A model generated the notes under the pieces. It was not told where the DNA came from. It searched no databases and saw only the letters and a list, made by a program, of their open reading frames with translations. A stretch of DNA of 64,000 nucleotides, taken from contig JAWMQP010000009.1 of NCBI GenBank assembly GCA_033283335.1, positions 124,001 through 188,000 on the forward strand. Direction: 5' to 3'. This document shows positions 33,777 to 42,146 of this stretch, one piece after another (the stretch's first letter is position 1; each line of letters starts with the position of its first letter). Both the position numbers and the translations under genes were made by a program. Origin of the DNA: Pseudomaricurvus sp033283335. GTDB taxonomy: Bacteria > Pseudomonadota > Gammaproteobacteria > Pseudomonadales > Cellvibrionaceae.

Positions 33777-34709
33777 TCAAGACTCCTGCAACGTCGCAAA
33801 GGGGGTATCTGTCACTGTAGTTGCAGAACCAGTAGTTGCAGAATCAGTAGTTGCAGCCGCTTCGATGGCTTTATCCCATAAACGCTCGGCGGTAGTTTTC
33901 AGGCTCAGGGCTTCCTGCCAGCGATCACTGAGTTCGTGACCCTCGGCGTCGGTGATGGCGTAGGGCGGGGGGCCCAGTTCGCACACAAACACACAGTTGG
34001 CGTCGGGGGTTGCGGCATGGCGTTGCTGCCACGAGGCAAACCCTTCCAGCCACCAGCTTTGGAACAGTTCAAACCATTTTTGGTGCTGGGGAAAATCAAA
34101 CGCGATCTGCGCCTGCTCGCGGGTGCCGACACGACCGTGAAAGGCCTGGGTACGCTCTAAAAATCGTGTCACCAGTTCACTGGCCTGCGGCGCAATGGGC
34201 AGGTACCACTCCTGGTTTACCAGCGCGTGGGACAGGTCGGCCACCATTTGCAACTCCGGCACCGCGTCCATCAGCTGCAGCGTAAACAGCAAGTCGTTGG
34301 TCATGCAGTTGCGATGCACTTCCACATGGGTGGCAATACCGGCTTCTGCGCCAATCGCCAGCCACTCGCGGGTTTGCTGTGCCACTTCCTCGACATGCCA
34401 GGCGGGTACCTGGCCAATTAGGCCGATAAAGTCCGGCGGGCAATCCAGTTCGCTGGCCCACTGGGTAATGCTGCGGTAGCTGTCTGAGCTGTCGACAAAG
34501 GCGTTAAATGCGCACCGCAAACCGTACTCTTTCAGCAGCGGTTGCGCCTGTTGCACGAACGCTTGATTGTGATGCGGCACATCAAAGCTGACCCCGGCAA
34601 AGCCGGCGTCGGCGATCATCTGAAGCTTTTGTTCCAGGCTCCATTGAAAACCGTCGGGACGATCGAACTCCATGCCCCACATGGATTGGTAAATACTGAG
34701 CTGTGTCAT
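33777..34709 (-). CDS. Sugar phosphate isomerase/epimerase-like TIM-barrel protein
   Basis: A 310-residue AP-endonuclease-2/xylose isomerase-type TIM barrel. It has QMIADAGFAGVSFDVPHHN, HVEVHRNCM, and MVADLSHALVNQEW, consistent with metal-binding acidic and His residues in strands of the barrel. Hydroxypyruvate isomerase and 2-keto-myo-inositol dehydratase are distant relatives. The C terminus has a low-complexity ATTDSATTGSATTV stretch encoded by a 15-bp tandem repeat. A TTG 24 bases upstream is in frame, but ATG at 34709 has AGGAA before it. It ends three bases before the aruI-like start. Reaction unknown. Confidence 0.78.
   Translation of the reverse strand: MTQLSIYQSMWGMEFDRPDGFQWSLEQKLQMIADAGFAGVSFDVPHHNQAFVQQAQPLLKEYGLRCAFNAFVDSSDSYRSITQWASELDCPPDFIGLIGQVPAWHVEEVAQQTREWLAIGAEAGIATHVEVHRNCMTNDLLFTLQLMDAVPELQMVADLSHALVNQEWYLPIAPQASELVTRFLERTQAFHGRVGTREQAQIAFDFPQHQKWFELFQSWWLEGFASWQQRHAATPDANCVFVCELGPPPYAITDAEGHELSDRWQEALSLKTTAERLWDKAIEAAATTDSATTGSATTVTDTPFATLQES
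33817..33856. repeat. 15-bp tandem repeat inside the TIM-barrel gene
   Basis: GTAGTTGCAGAACCA, GTAGTTGCAGAATCA and GTAGTTGCAG form about 2.6 copies and encode the Ser-Ala-Thr-Thr repeat near the C terminus. The unit is a multiple of three, so copy changes would keep the frame. Confidence 0.85.
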
Positions 34710-34735
34710 AGTGTTCCTAAGAAAATCATTCAATG

Positions 34736-36460
34736 TCAGAGACTGAGTCCAGCCTCGGTAAAAATCTGTACTAGAGGGGCAAGCTGTTGCTCGTAGTGAC
34801 GCCAGTGGCCGACCCCACGCTGGTGTATGGGGTGGCGCACCTGACTGGCACTGGCGGTCTGGCTGGCTTGCGGGTTGTTGTAAAACTCAAAACACTGACT
34901 TTCGCTGGTCAAGTCGCAGTAGTCCAATAACTGGCGAATTTGCTGGTCGTTATCGGTGACCAGGTCCTTGTAGTGGATATCGTAAATCTTGCCCGGAAAG
35001 CACTGGTGCCAGGCTTGCATCATCCGCTGGTGACTCACCATGTAATGGCCCAGCTCATGCAAATCGTAGGAATAACCGTAGCCGTGGCTGAATAACATCT
35101 TGAAGTTACTCATGGCTGCGTCCAAAGGGTGCCGACACAGATGAACCACTTTGGCCTCGGGAAAGGCGCTCAAAAGGTAGCCAGTGTAGAGCGCATTGAA
35201 AGGCAGTTTGTCGACAAAATAGCGCGGTGTGTTTGTGGTTTGCAGGCGATCGAGACTCAGCTGCAAATAACGTTGGCGAATGTGCACCATCTGCTCGGGC
35301 TTGATCTTTTTGCAATGCTCAATTGAAATACTGAAAGGATCGGCAAAGCCGTTAAGGCCCATGGCTTCCAACAAAGCCAGCGGCATGCTATTCAGTTCGC
35401 CACCACTGATGACTTGTGAGTGACTGCCTAGAATGCGTTCTACCAGCGTGGTGCCGGTGCGAGGCAGGCCGACCACAAAAATGGGTTGCGGTGATGGCGA
35501 TTCGGCAGTGTCTTCGAAAGAGTATTCAGGGTCAGCGGCTGAGTTAAATAGCCCGGGCAGACCGGCCATCAACGCTAAGTCACGCTCAAGCTGGTAATGA
35601 CTGTTATGTCTTTTGAGGGTGGCTGCCTGCAGGAAGGCGTCAAAGGCACGGTCGTAATCGCCATTGTCTTCAAAGTATTTGCCTTCGGCATAACCCAGTT
35701 GCACTTGCGCGCGCCAGTTCCGTTGTTGGTTTGTTTTGGGCTGTTGCTGGCGACAATGCTGTATAAGTTCAAGGGCTTTGTCGCTGGCGGTAAAATGCCG
35801 TAATTGCAACAGGTTGTGGCAGGCTTCGAAATCCTCAGGGCACAGTTGCAGCAACTGGCGATAGTCCGCTTCCGCGCCGGCGTTATCTCCGCTAAAACGA
35901 CGCACGGCGGCGCGATTATAGAGACTGGCGGTATGATTCGGGTCCTGCTGCAACGCCTGGTTGTAACAGTTCAGGGCTTCGGCCAGCTGATTGGCTTCAA
36001 ACAACAGGGTGCCCAGCTGGCTTAACAGGTCCGGTGTTTTTTCTGCCTGACTCTGTTGCGCATAGTTCAATGCCTTGCGCGCCTGCGACCAGTCCTGATT
36101 GGTCAGGTAACAGCGCGCCACTTGCAGAAAAAACTGCGGGTTGTCAGGCTCCAGCTGAACCGCACGCAGAGCGGCATCCAGAGCCAGTGACAGTTTGTTC
36201 AGTCCCAGGCTGACCTGCGACAAAAGATTCCAGCCCGGGCTTTGATCGGGCCAGGATTTCACCAGCTGAACGCAAATGCCTGCGGCCTGATCCAACTGAC
36301 CGCCGGCCAACAATTGCTGGGCTGTGTGTAACTGCAGGGAAAAAGCCGTCTCTTTCCCGGAACCTGTTTGATCATTCATATGAGGCAGGATCGAGTCTGA
36401 TGACTGGGGGTGGATTGAGCTAGACGTCGTTGAGCTAAGCATAGGAGATACAGCTTCCAT
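34736..36460 (-). CDS. TPR-containing sulfotransferase family protein
   Basis: A 574-residue protein. Residues about 40-280 are tetratricopeptide-like helices (ALNCYNQALQQDPNHTASLYNRAA). The C-terminal half is a sulfotransferase fold with the 5'-phosphosulfate motif PIFVVGLPRTGTTLVERIL and the 3'-phosphate motif RHPLDAAMSNFK. It would use PAPS to sulfate a substrate, or tyrosines, in this family. Genes of this type commonly follow TonB receptors in marine gammaproteobacteria, as here (60 bases after it). The N-terminal 27 residues are Ser-rich; Met28 (36379) is an alternative start. The physiological acceptor is unknown. Confidence 0.82.
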   Translation of the reverse strand: MEAVSPMLSSTTSSSIHPQSSDSILPHMNDQTGSGKETAFSLQLHTAQQLLAGGQLDQAAGICVQLVKSWPDQSPGWNLLSQVSLGLNKLSLALDAALRAVQLEPDNPQFFLQVARCYLTNQDWSQARKALNYAQQSQAEKTPDLLSQLGTLLFEANQLAEALNCYNQALQQDPNHTASLYNRAAVRRFSGDNAGAEADYRQLLQLCPEDFEACHNLLQLRHFTASDKALELIQHCRQQQPKTNQQRNWRAQVQLGYAEGKYFEDNGDYDRAFDAFLQAATLKRHNSHYQLERDLALMAGLPGLFNSAADPEYSFEDTAESPSPQPIFVVGLPRTGTTLVERILGSHSQVISGGELNSMPLALLEAMGLNGFADPFSISIEHCKKIKPEQMVHIRQRYLQLSLDRLQTTNTPRYFVDKLPFNALYTGYLLSAFPEAKVVHLCRHPLDAAMSNFKMLFSHGYGYSYDLHELGHYMVSHQRMMQAWHQCFPGKIYDIHYKDLVTDNDQQIRQLLDYCDLTSESQCFEFYNNPQASQTASASQVRHPIHQRGVGHWRHYEQQLAPLVQIFTEAGLSL

Positions 36461-36520
36461 TGGGCTCGTGCGTGTCGTGGCGGTTACCCCGGATACCGGG
36501 GGTAACCGCCGCAGGGGTCA

Positions 36521-38875
36521 CTAGAAGTTATAACTGGCACTGATGCCGATGGTGCGAGGTCTTACGCGGTACTCCTGATCCCCCAGGTTGGTGGTGTACT
36601 GCAAGCCTGGTTTGCTGCCGGTGTACTTGGCGTTGCCATCACTGGTGGTGATGTCGTCGGCGTTGGTCAGGTTGTCGGCATAGAGGGATACCGTCCAGCT
36701 GGGGAAATTGAGCGCGACGTAGGCATCCACCAGGGTGGAGCTGTCAATTTCATCGTAGCTGCCCGCCGCCAAATCCGAGGGTTCGGCAAATCCGGTGACG
36801 AATTCATCCTTGTAGGACACGCCCAGATGAGCGGTCAGGTCCGCCCCCATGCTGAGTGACTGGGTGTAAGACAAGGACGCGTTGGCGGTGTGTTTGGGAA
36901 TACCCGGCAGCTCGTCGCCTTTGTAACCACCGATGGCAAAGGACTCGGTGCCGCCGCTGACGTTGGGAATGTAGAAGTCCTTGGTCAGCTGGGCGTCGGT
37001 GTAGGTGTAGCCCAGGTTCAGGTCCAAACCTTCCGCCAGGCGCAGGCTCAGCTCCAGTTCCACGCCCTGGCTCTCGGCTTCATCGCCGTTGTACATCACC
37101 GGGAAACCACCGTTGGGGGTTTGCACGATCAGGATGGGGTCCTGCCAATCCACATAGAACAGGGCGGCGGAGTAACGGGCTGCATCGCCCAGGTATCCTT
37201 TCACGCCGACTTCGTAGTTGACGGATTTATCCGGATCGAAGAACAGGTAGTCGGGGTGCTCAGCGAAGACACCGCCTTCCACGGTGGCGGTGGACAGATT
37301 ATCCACCGGTACACCGTTGGCGCCGCCGTGACGGAAGCCTTCGGCGACCGTGAAGTAGATTTTGCCATTATCGCTGAAATCATAGGACGTATTGAACTTA
37401 AACAGGGTGTCGGTGAACTTTTCCTTGCCGGAGGCCTGGCTAAGGCCCAATGCGCCTTCTCCGCAGAAAGTTCCGCAAGGAGGCAGGGTGATGCTCTGGG
37501 CCGCGAAGAATTTCTGGTCAAAATAGCGGGCTCCAGCGGTGACTTGCCAGGCATCGGTAATGTGATAGGTCACCTCACCAAACACGGCTCTATCCCTGAA
37601 TACACTATCCATAAAATTGCTGTAACCGAGATCGGGTGCCTGCGGGTTGGTCATGCCGTAAAAGTCATCAACACCAGCAATAAAGTCGAAACTCTGGGCG
37701 TCGTAGTCGACCTCATTGTAGTAGGCGCCCACCAGCCAGTCGAGCTTGCCTTCCGTAGTGGAGGCCAAGCGGAGTTCCTGGGTTTTGGTAGTGCTCTCAT
37801 AGTGCTTCACACCGGCAACTACTTCCCGTGGTACCCCAGCGTAGTAAACCCAGAAGCCCGAATAACCGTAGTTGTAGCTCTGGTCGTGAACACTAATGGC
37901 TTCGTTTTCTGTGTATGAGGTGGCCGACGTCAGCTCGGCAAAGCCGAAATCGTGCTTGATCACCAGTGATGCCAAAGAGACTTCCCGTTCAAATTCTTCC
38001 AATACCTTGGTGCCCGACTCATAGCTATCGAGACCGGCCGCTGTCGCGGACGAACCACCAATCTCATCTTCTTGGTAGTTATACATCAGGGAGATGTCGG
38101 TGGCGTCGGACGGGGCGAACAGCAAGGTGCCGCGAGCCATCATCACCTTTTCATCGTTGATGTCTTTTTTACTGATGGTGTTGCCGGTAGGCTGAAGATT
38201 GCTGTCGAGTTGTTCAATATAGTCGGAGTCGATGTAACCTGCGTTTTTCAGGTTGGCGACGGTACCGCGAAACGCCAGCTTGTCGGTCAACGGCAGATTG
38301 ATGGTGGCTTCCAGATCGGTATTCAGATCATCCGATTCATCGGTCATCGACGCCTTGGCCTTGATCGAGCCGGACACCTTTTCAAAGTCGGGCGTGGCCG
38401 GGATGTACTTCATTGTGCCGGCCAGCGAGCCGGAGCCGTACAGGGTCGCCTGGGGACCGCGCAATACCTCGATGCGCTCCATATCACGCAGTTCCAGGTT
38501 GGCGAAGACCGGGGTTTCATTCATGTAGATCGATACCACCGGATCGGTCAGGCTGGGAAAGTCTTCGTTACCGGTACCGGAAAGGTTCAGACCGCGCATG
38601 ACAATGCCATTGTTGATGCCGTTTTTGCTACGGCCACTGTCCGACAGAGTCAGGCCGGGAATGCTGCGGGCGATTTTGGAAAAGTCGTTAATGCCCTGGG
38701 CAGACAGCTTGGAACCGTCAAAGGCGGAAATATTGTAAGGCACGTCCTGGACATTGGTTGCCCGGCGAGTTGCGGTAACCGTAATTTCCTCGATTTGCGA
38801 CTGTGCGACGGCCATGGGTGGGATCGCGAGTATGGCCGAACAAATTGCCGTGTGGAGTTGTTTGGGTTTAAACAT
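36521..38875 (-). CDS. TonB-dependent outer-membrane receptor
   Basis: A 784-residue receptor. The signal peptide is MFKPKQLHTAICSAILAIPPMAVA. The TonB box region IEEITVTATRR is followed by a plug (VPYNISAFDGSKL to RIEVLRGPQATLYGSGSLAGT), then a 22-strand-type barrel ending in GISASYNF. Receptors of this type take up siderophores, vitamins or larger catabolic substrates. The gene heads a seven-gene catabolic operon and is divergent from a LysR gene, so catabolic uptake is more likely than iron uptake. No iron (Fur) box is evident upstream. Confidence 0.92.
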   Translation of the reverse strand: MFKPKQLHTAICSAILAIPPMAVAQSQIEEITVTATRRATNVQDVPYNISAFDGSKLSAQGINDFSKIARSIPGLTLSDSGRSKNGINNGIVMRGLNLSGTGNEDFPSLTDPVVSIYMNETPVFANLELRDMERIEVLRGPQATLYGSGSLAGTMKYIPATPDFEKVSGSIKAKASMTDESDDLNTDLEATINLPLTDKLAFRGTVANLKNAGYIDSDYIEQLDSNLQPTGNTISKKDINDEKVMMARGTLLFAPSDATDISLMYNYQEDEIGGSSATAAGLDSYESGTKVLEEFEREVSLASLVIKHDFGFAELTSATSYTENEAISVHDQSYNYGYSGFWVYYAGVPREVVAGVKHYESTTKTQELRLASTTEGKLDWLVGAYYNEVDYDAQSFDFIAGVDDFYGMTNPQAPDLGYSNFMDSVFRDRAVFGEVTYHITDAWQVTAGARYFDQKFFAAQSITLPPCGTFCGEGALGLSQASGKEKFTDTLFKFNTSYDFSDNGKIYFTVAEGFRHGGANGVPVDNLSTATVEGGVFAEHPDYLFFDPDKSVNYEVGVKGYLGDAARYSAALFYVDWQDPILIVQTPNGGFPVMYNGDEAESQGVELELSLRLAEGLDLNLGYTYTDAQLTKDFYIPNVSGGTESFAIGGYKGDELPGIPKHTANASLSYTQSLSMGADLTAHLGVSYKDEFVTGFAEPSDLAAGSYDEIDSSTLVDAYVALNFPSWTVSLYADNLTNADDITTSDGNAKYTGSKPGLQYTTNLGDQEYRVRPRTIGISASYNF

Positions 38876-39024
38876 GGTAGCCCTGCCTTCTGATTAGTTG
38901 CCTTAAAGACTGCGTGATGCCCCTGAGCGCTGACTTGAATGCTTGGTTTTATATTTTTGAATACTTTGCTGATCTGAATACTATCCCCTACCCAAATCCT
39001 TAAACACTTCATAAAATGCACGAG

Positions 39025-39045
39025 GGTATTCCATGACGGAATACC
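39025..39045. promoter_or_regulatory. Perfect LysR-type operator between TonB receptor and LysR genes
   Basis: GGTATTCC-ATGAC-GGAATACC is a perfect 8+8 dyad and includes the T-N11-A motif typical of LysR regulators. It lies 149 bases before the TonB receptor start and 164 before the lysR start, within the 334-base divergent gap (38876-39209). Nothing else is clear in the gap. A site for the neighbouring LysR protein is the simplest reading. Confidence 0.6.
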
Positions 39046-39209
39046 TTCCATGTTGGTGCACGGCAATGAGGGTGTTGCTCGATATCGGTGCAAAAAATTG
39101 CTCGAATAACGATATTGCCGGTGTGAATTGCCAACCGGTATGAATTTGTGTGTCGAAATGGTTCGCGATGTTTCCGATATTGAAGTGGCAATTAGGCGAT
39201 TAGAAAGCT

Positions 39210-40157
39210 ATGCGTAGAAATCTTCCCAAAATTACCACGCTGCAGTGTTTTGATGCTGTGGCTCAACACCTGAGCATGACCTATGCGGCCAAGGCGTTGC
39301 ATATGACGCAGAGTGCGGTCAGCAAACAAATCAAGAGTCTTGAACAGCAGTTGGGACGCAATCTGTTTTATCGGCAGGACGGTCAGTTGAGTCTGACTCC
39401 AGTGGGAGAGCAGTATGCATTCGAGGTGAAAGCGGTGTTAAGCCGCCTGGCCGACATTACCGATAAGGTTTCCATTGATGGCCATGTGAGTGGCAGCTTT
39501 GATTTAAAAGTGGTAACTGAGCCCACCATGGCTATGCACTGGCTGGTGCCGCGGCTGACGGAGTTTGGTGCAAGCTATGGGGATGTGAAGGTACAACTGC
39601 ATACGGATTTTTTATCGGTCGAGCGCAATGTGCGCAAGTGTGATGTTGCCATTCTGTTTGGTCATGGCAACTGGCGTGGTTGTGAGGCGGAATTTCTGCG
39701 CTATGACAACCTGGTGGCGGTGGCGTCACCAAAAATTATGAGCCACCGTTCTGTCGCGAAAACACTGGACGGAATTCTGGGGCTGCCGTTCCTGCACCAC
39801 AATCACCCAATTTCCTCGACGGCGTCCTGGTTGAAAGCCGCGGGTAAAACCGATAAAGAAATTTCACAAATCCAAGGGGGGCAGTTCGAGCACTTTTCCC
39901 TGCTGCTTGAAGCGGTCAAACATGGCCTAGGGGTCTCGGTGTTGCCCAAGTATCTGGTGGAAAAAGAAGTTGCCGCAGGTAACTTGTTGTTGGCCTGTGA
40001 ATTAGAACACCAGATCGACGGGGCTTACTACCTGGTGTATAACGAGGATCGAAGGGACGAGTACGCCATCTCCAATTTCAGGAAGTGGCTGTTAACTCAT
40101 AAAGAACCTAAGGTACGCTTTAATCAACGCCCGGTTGAGCTTTTGTACACGGAATAA
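39210..40157 (+). CDS. LysR-family transcriptional regulator (GcvA-like)
   Basis: A 315-residue LTTR. The N-terminal HTH is AVAQHLSMTYAAKALHMTQSAVSKQIKSLEQ, followed by the linker helix and a GcvA-like effector domain (VVTEPTMAMHWLVPRL and VEKEVAAGNLLLACE). It is divergent from the TonB receptor operon, with a perfect LTTR dyad between them, so it is the likely activator or repressor of that catabolic operon. The effector should be the pathway substrate or an intermediate. Confidence 0.93.
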   Translation: MRRNLPKITTLQCFDAVAQHLSMTYAAKALHMTQSAVSKQIKSLEQQLGRNLFYRQDGQLSLTPVGEQYAFEVKAVLSRLADITDKVSIDGHVSGSFDLKVVTEPTMAMHWLVPRLTEFGASYGDVKVQLHTDFLSVERNVRKCDVAILFGHGNWRGCEAEFLRYDNLVAVASPKIMSHRSVAKTLDGILGLPFLHHNHPISSTASWLKAAGKTDKEISQIQGGQFEHFSLLLEAVKHGLGVSVLPKYLVEKEVAAGNLLLACELEHQIDGAYYLVYNEDRRDEYAISNFRKWLLTHKEPKVRFNQRPVELLYTE

Positions 40158-40266
40158 TATCTTGATAGGTGGCCCGTTTGTTTCGTTGCCACTTCTTGAT
40201 ATGTATTCAAGCTGATTGCAGTCGGGTCCTCCAATATTTCAGGTCGGCTCGGAAGGAGAAAATTGT

Positions 40267-40869
40267 TTGTCCATGGATTTGATGTTGCAGGTCTGGGGTG
40301 GGGTGTCTTATCTCACCAATAAAATTTTATTTGCCTTGTCGGAGGGTAAAGACGAGCAAATTAAAAGACAGCTGAAAATCATTGGCTGGGCAATTTACAT
40401 TCTTGGTGTGCCGGCGTGGGTCATTATTTTGATTGGCAAACAAAACTGGATTGCGGCATCCATTGAAGCGGGTGGCATACCGGCGATGTTGTTGGGGCTC
40501 TACAACACCATTCATAATAATCAACGATTGCTGCCGCGCTTCAATCGTGTGGTTTCATTCTGTACTTATGGTTCCCTGGTGTTTGGATTGAGTTTGAGTG
40601 TCTGGGCTCATGGCGGCATTAATTCCTTGTCACAGTTGTTGGAGATGGGGGTGATGCTGGGTTTCCTGCTGGGCAGTTATTTAATGGCCAAAGGCAACAA
40701 CAACGGCTGGCTGTTTTTTATGCTGATGAACCTGAGTATGGCGGCGTTGATGTTGTTGCAGGGTAAGTCGATCCTTATGGCCCAGCAGCTGCTGTCCCTG
40801 TGCTTTGTCATCTATGGGTTTACCAAATCCACTCAATCTGCTCGTTTGCAACGTGCAAACAGCGGATAA
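40267..40869 (+). CDS. Polytopic membrane protein of unknown function
   Basis: A protein of about 200 residues with roughly six hydrophobic helices (IIGWAIYILGVPAWVIILIG, GGIPAMLLGLYNTI, VVSFCTYGSLVFGLSLSVW, MLGFLLGSYLMAK, GWLFFMLMNLSMAALML, LLSLCFVIYGF). I do not recognise the family; the helix pattern is reminiscent of PnuC-like vitamin transporters but lacks a diagnostic motif. The start is TTG at 40267, eight bases after AGGAG; an ATG at 40273 (14 bases after it) is an alternative. It follows lysR by 109 bases on the same strand. Confidence 0.65.
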   Translation: MSMDLMLQVWGGVSYLTNKILFALSEGKDEQIKRQLKIIGWAIYILGVPAWVIILIGKQNWIAASIEAGGIPAMLLGLYNTIHNNQRLLPRFNRVVSFCTYGSLVFGLSLSVWAHGGINSLSQLLEMGVMLGFLLGSYLMAKGNNNGWLFFMLMNLSMAALMLLQGKSILMAQQLLSLCFVIYGFTKSTQSARLQRANSG

Positions 40870-41039
40870 CTCATTCGGGGTGGGAAAGTTCGTTGGCGTC
40901 CATTGCCCCAAAACGAACCAATCCGCTATCGTCTCCTGCTAAACCGGCTACTATTGTTTAGTACAGTTTCATGTTTAGTACTGTTTCATTGAACTGGCCC
41001 GCAGAGTCGGGGTGTCAGCCAATCGATGGAGACGATTTC

Positions 41040-41951
41040 GTGAATAATTCCGCCAACCGCTGGCCTGCGTCGCTGGCATCATCCTACCGTTCTAATTGTC
41101 TATTTTTCTCGATAATTCTGTGCATGCTGTTGTCGGGTTGTCAGAGTGCCACGGTCAAGGTTCCTGCTGTAGTCGCAACGGCCAATGAGGCAGTGGTGTG
41201 GCATGATTTGCTCAGTCCGAACACGGACGAAAGCCGTCGTTTTATGGCCAATGTACTCGGCTGGAGTGCCTCCTTAACGGAAGACTATGCCCTGATCTAT
41301 GATCGCGCCGGCGACGTGGTGGGGGGGATGGTTGATACGCAATCCCTTGACTGGGGGTTGAAAGCCGGGGGCTGGTTGTTATCAGTGCAGACGCCCAATA
41401 TGGAAGGGACGTTGGAGCGGGTGATTCAGCAGGGCGGTAAGGTTCTGATGGCACCCCGGGATCTGCCAGACAGGGGGTTGACGGCGTTGGTGGAGGATCC
41501 GCAAGGCGCTGTGTTTGTGCTCCTTGAATTGGCCCCGACGGGTGATAACGATACCCACGGAGACAAAGTGTGGATTTGGCATGAATTGATCACGGCCGAT
41601 CCCCAGGCATCAGCGGCCTGGTACGCCAGTGTGTTTCAGTTGCAGGTGACCCCGCTGGAGGGCGGTCGGCAATTGCTGCACAACGATTCGCTGAAACTTG
41701 CCACGGTTTCCCGTAATCCCTTTGAGGAGGCTCGCAATCAGTGGATCCCGGTGGTGGCGGTGAATGATTTTGCAGCGACGCTTGCCAGTGTGCCCCAATG
41801 GGGTGGGCGTGTTGCCGTGGTGCTGGATTCCCCGGCCGGGCAGGGCAAGTTGGCTTTGATCAAAGATCCCGCTGGTGCTGCACTGATCTTGCAGGAATTC
41901 TTTGCAACCAGTCTGTCTCAAAACTTGCCTGCAGAAGAGGTCATGCCATGA
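41040..41951 (+). CDS. VOC-superfamily lipoprotein with two glyoxalase-like domains
   Basis: A lipoprotein of about 303 residues. The signal is IILCMLLSGC with lipidated Cys34. Two VOC (glyoxalase/bleomycin resistance-type) domains follow: WHDLLSPNTDESRRFMANVLG begins the first and WHELITADPQASAAWYASVF the second, so the gene arose by an internal duplication. Metal ligands of active glyoxalases are only partly matched. Start is GTG at 41040, with GGAGA seven bases before it; an ATG 69 bases upstream is in frame but adds a non-hydrophobic extension. Its stop overlaps the next small gene (ATGA). Function unknown. Confidence 0.75.
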   Translation: MNNSANRWPASLASSYRSNCLFFSIILCMLLSGCQSATVKVPAVVATANEAVVWHDLLSPNTDESRRFMANVLGWSASLTEDYALIYDRAGDVVGGMVDTQSLDWGLKAGGWLLSVQTPNMEGTLERVIQQGGKVLMAPRDLPDRGLTALVEDPQGAVFVLLELAPTGDNDTHGDKVWIWHELITADPQASAAWYASVFQLQVTPLEGGRQLLHNDSLKLATVSRNPFEEARNQWIPVVAVNDFAATLASVPQWGGRVAVVLDSPAGQGKLALIKDPAGAALILQEFFATSLSQNLPAEEVMP

Positions 41952-42136
41952 AACCACCTATTCAGAGCAAGCCCGGTCGTTGGTTGGGGTGGGCACTGCT
42001 GGCAGGAGCAGTACTTCTGTCCTCAGCCTGCAGTGTCTCGCCTCATGCCAACATGGGGCTGGATGTGGATTACTACAATGGCAGCTTTCACGTGCGACCC
42101 GAGGCGCATGTGGGGATCTATGGTCGACCAAATTAA
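41948..42136 (+). CDS. Small lipoprotein (62 residues), unknown function
   Basis: The ATG overlaps the VOC gene stop by three of four bases (ATGA), indicating translational coupling. The product has a signal segment (LGWALLAGAVLLSSAC, lipidated Cys28) and a short mature part, HANMGLDVDYYNGSFHVRPEAHVGIYGRPN. The repeated D-x-Y/H-V-x pattern suggests two small beta strands. It is likely a partner of the VOC lipoprotein in the same envelope layer. Confidence 0.7.
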   Translation: MKPPIQSKPGRWLGWALLAGAVLLSSACSVSPHANMGLDVDYYNGSFHVRPEAHVGIYGRPN

Positions 42137-42146
42137 CGCCAGTGAT

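Noticed and set aside
36521..38875. Iron-siderophore receptor under Fur control
   Set aside because: No Fur-box-like sequence in the upstream gap, and the downstream genes are catabolic.
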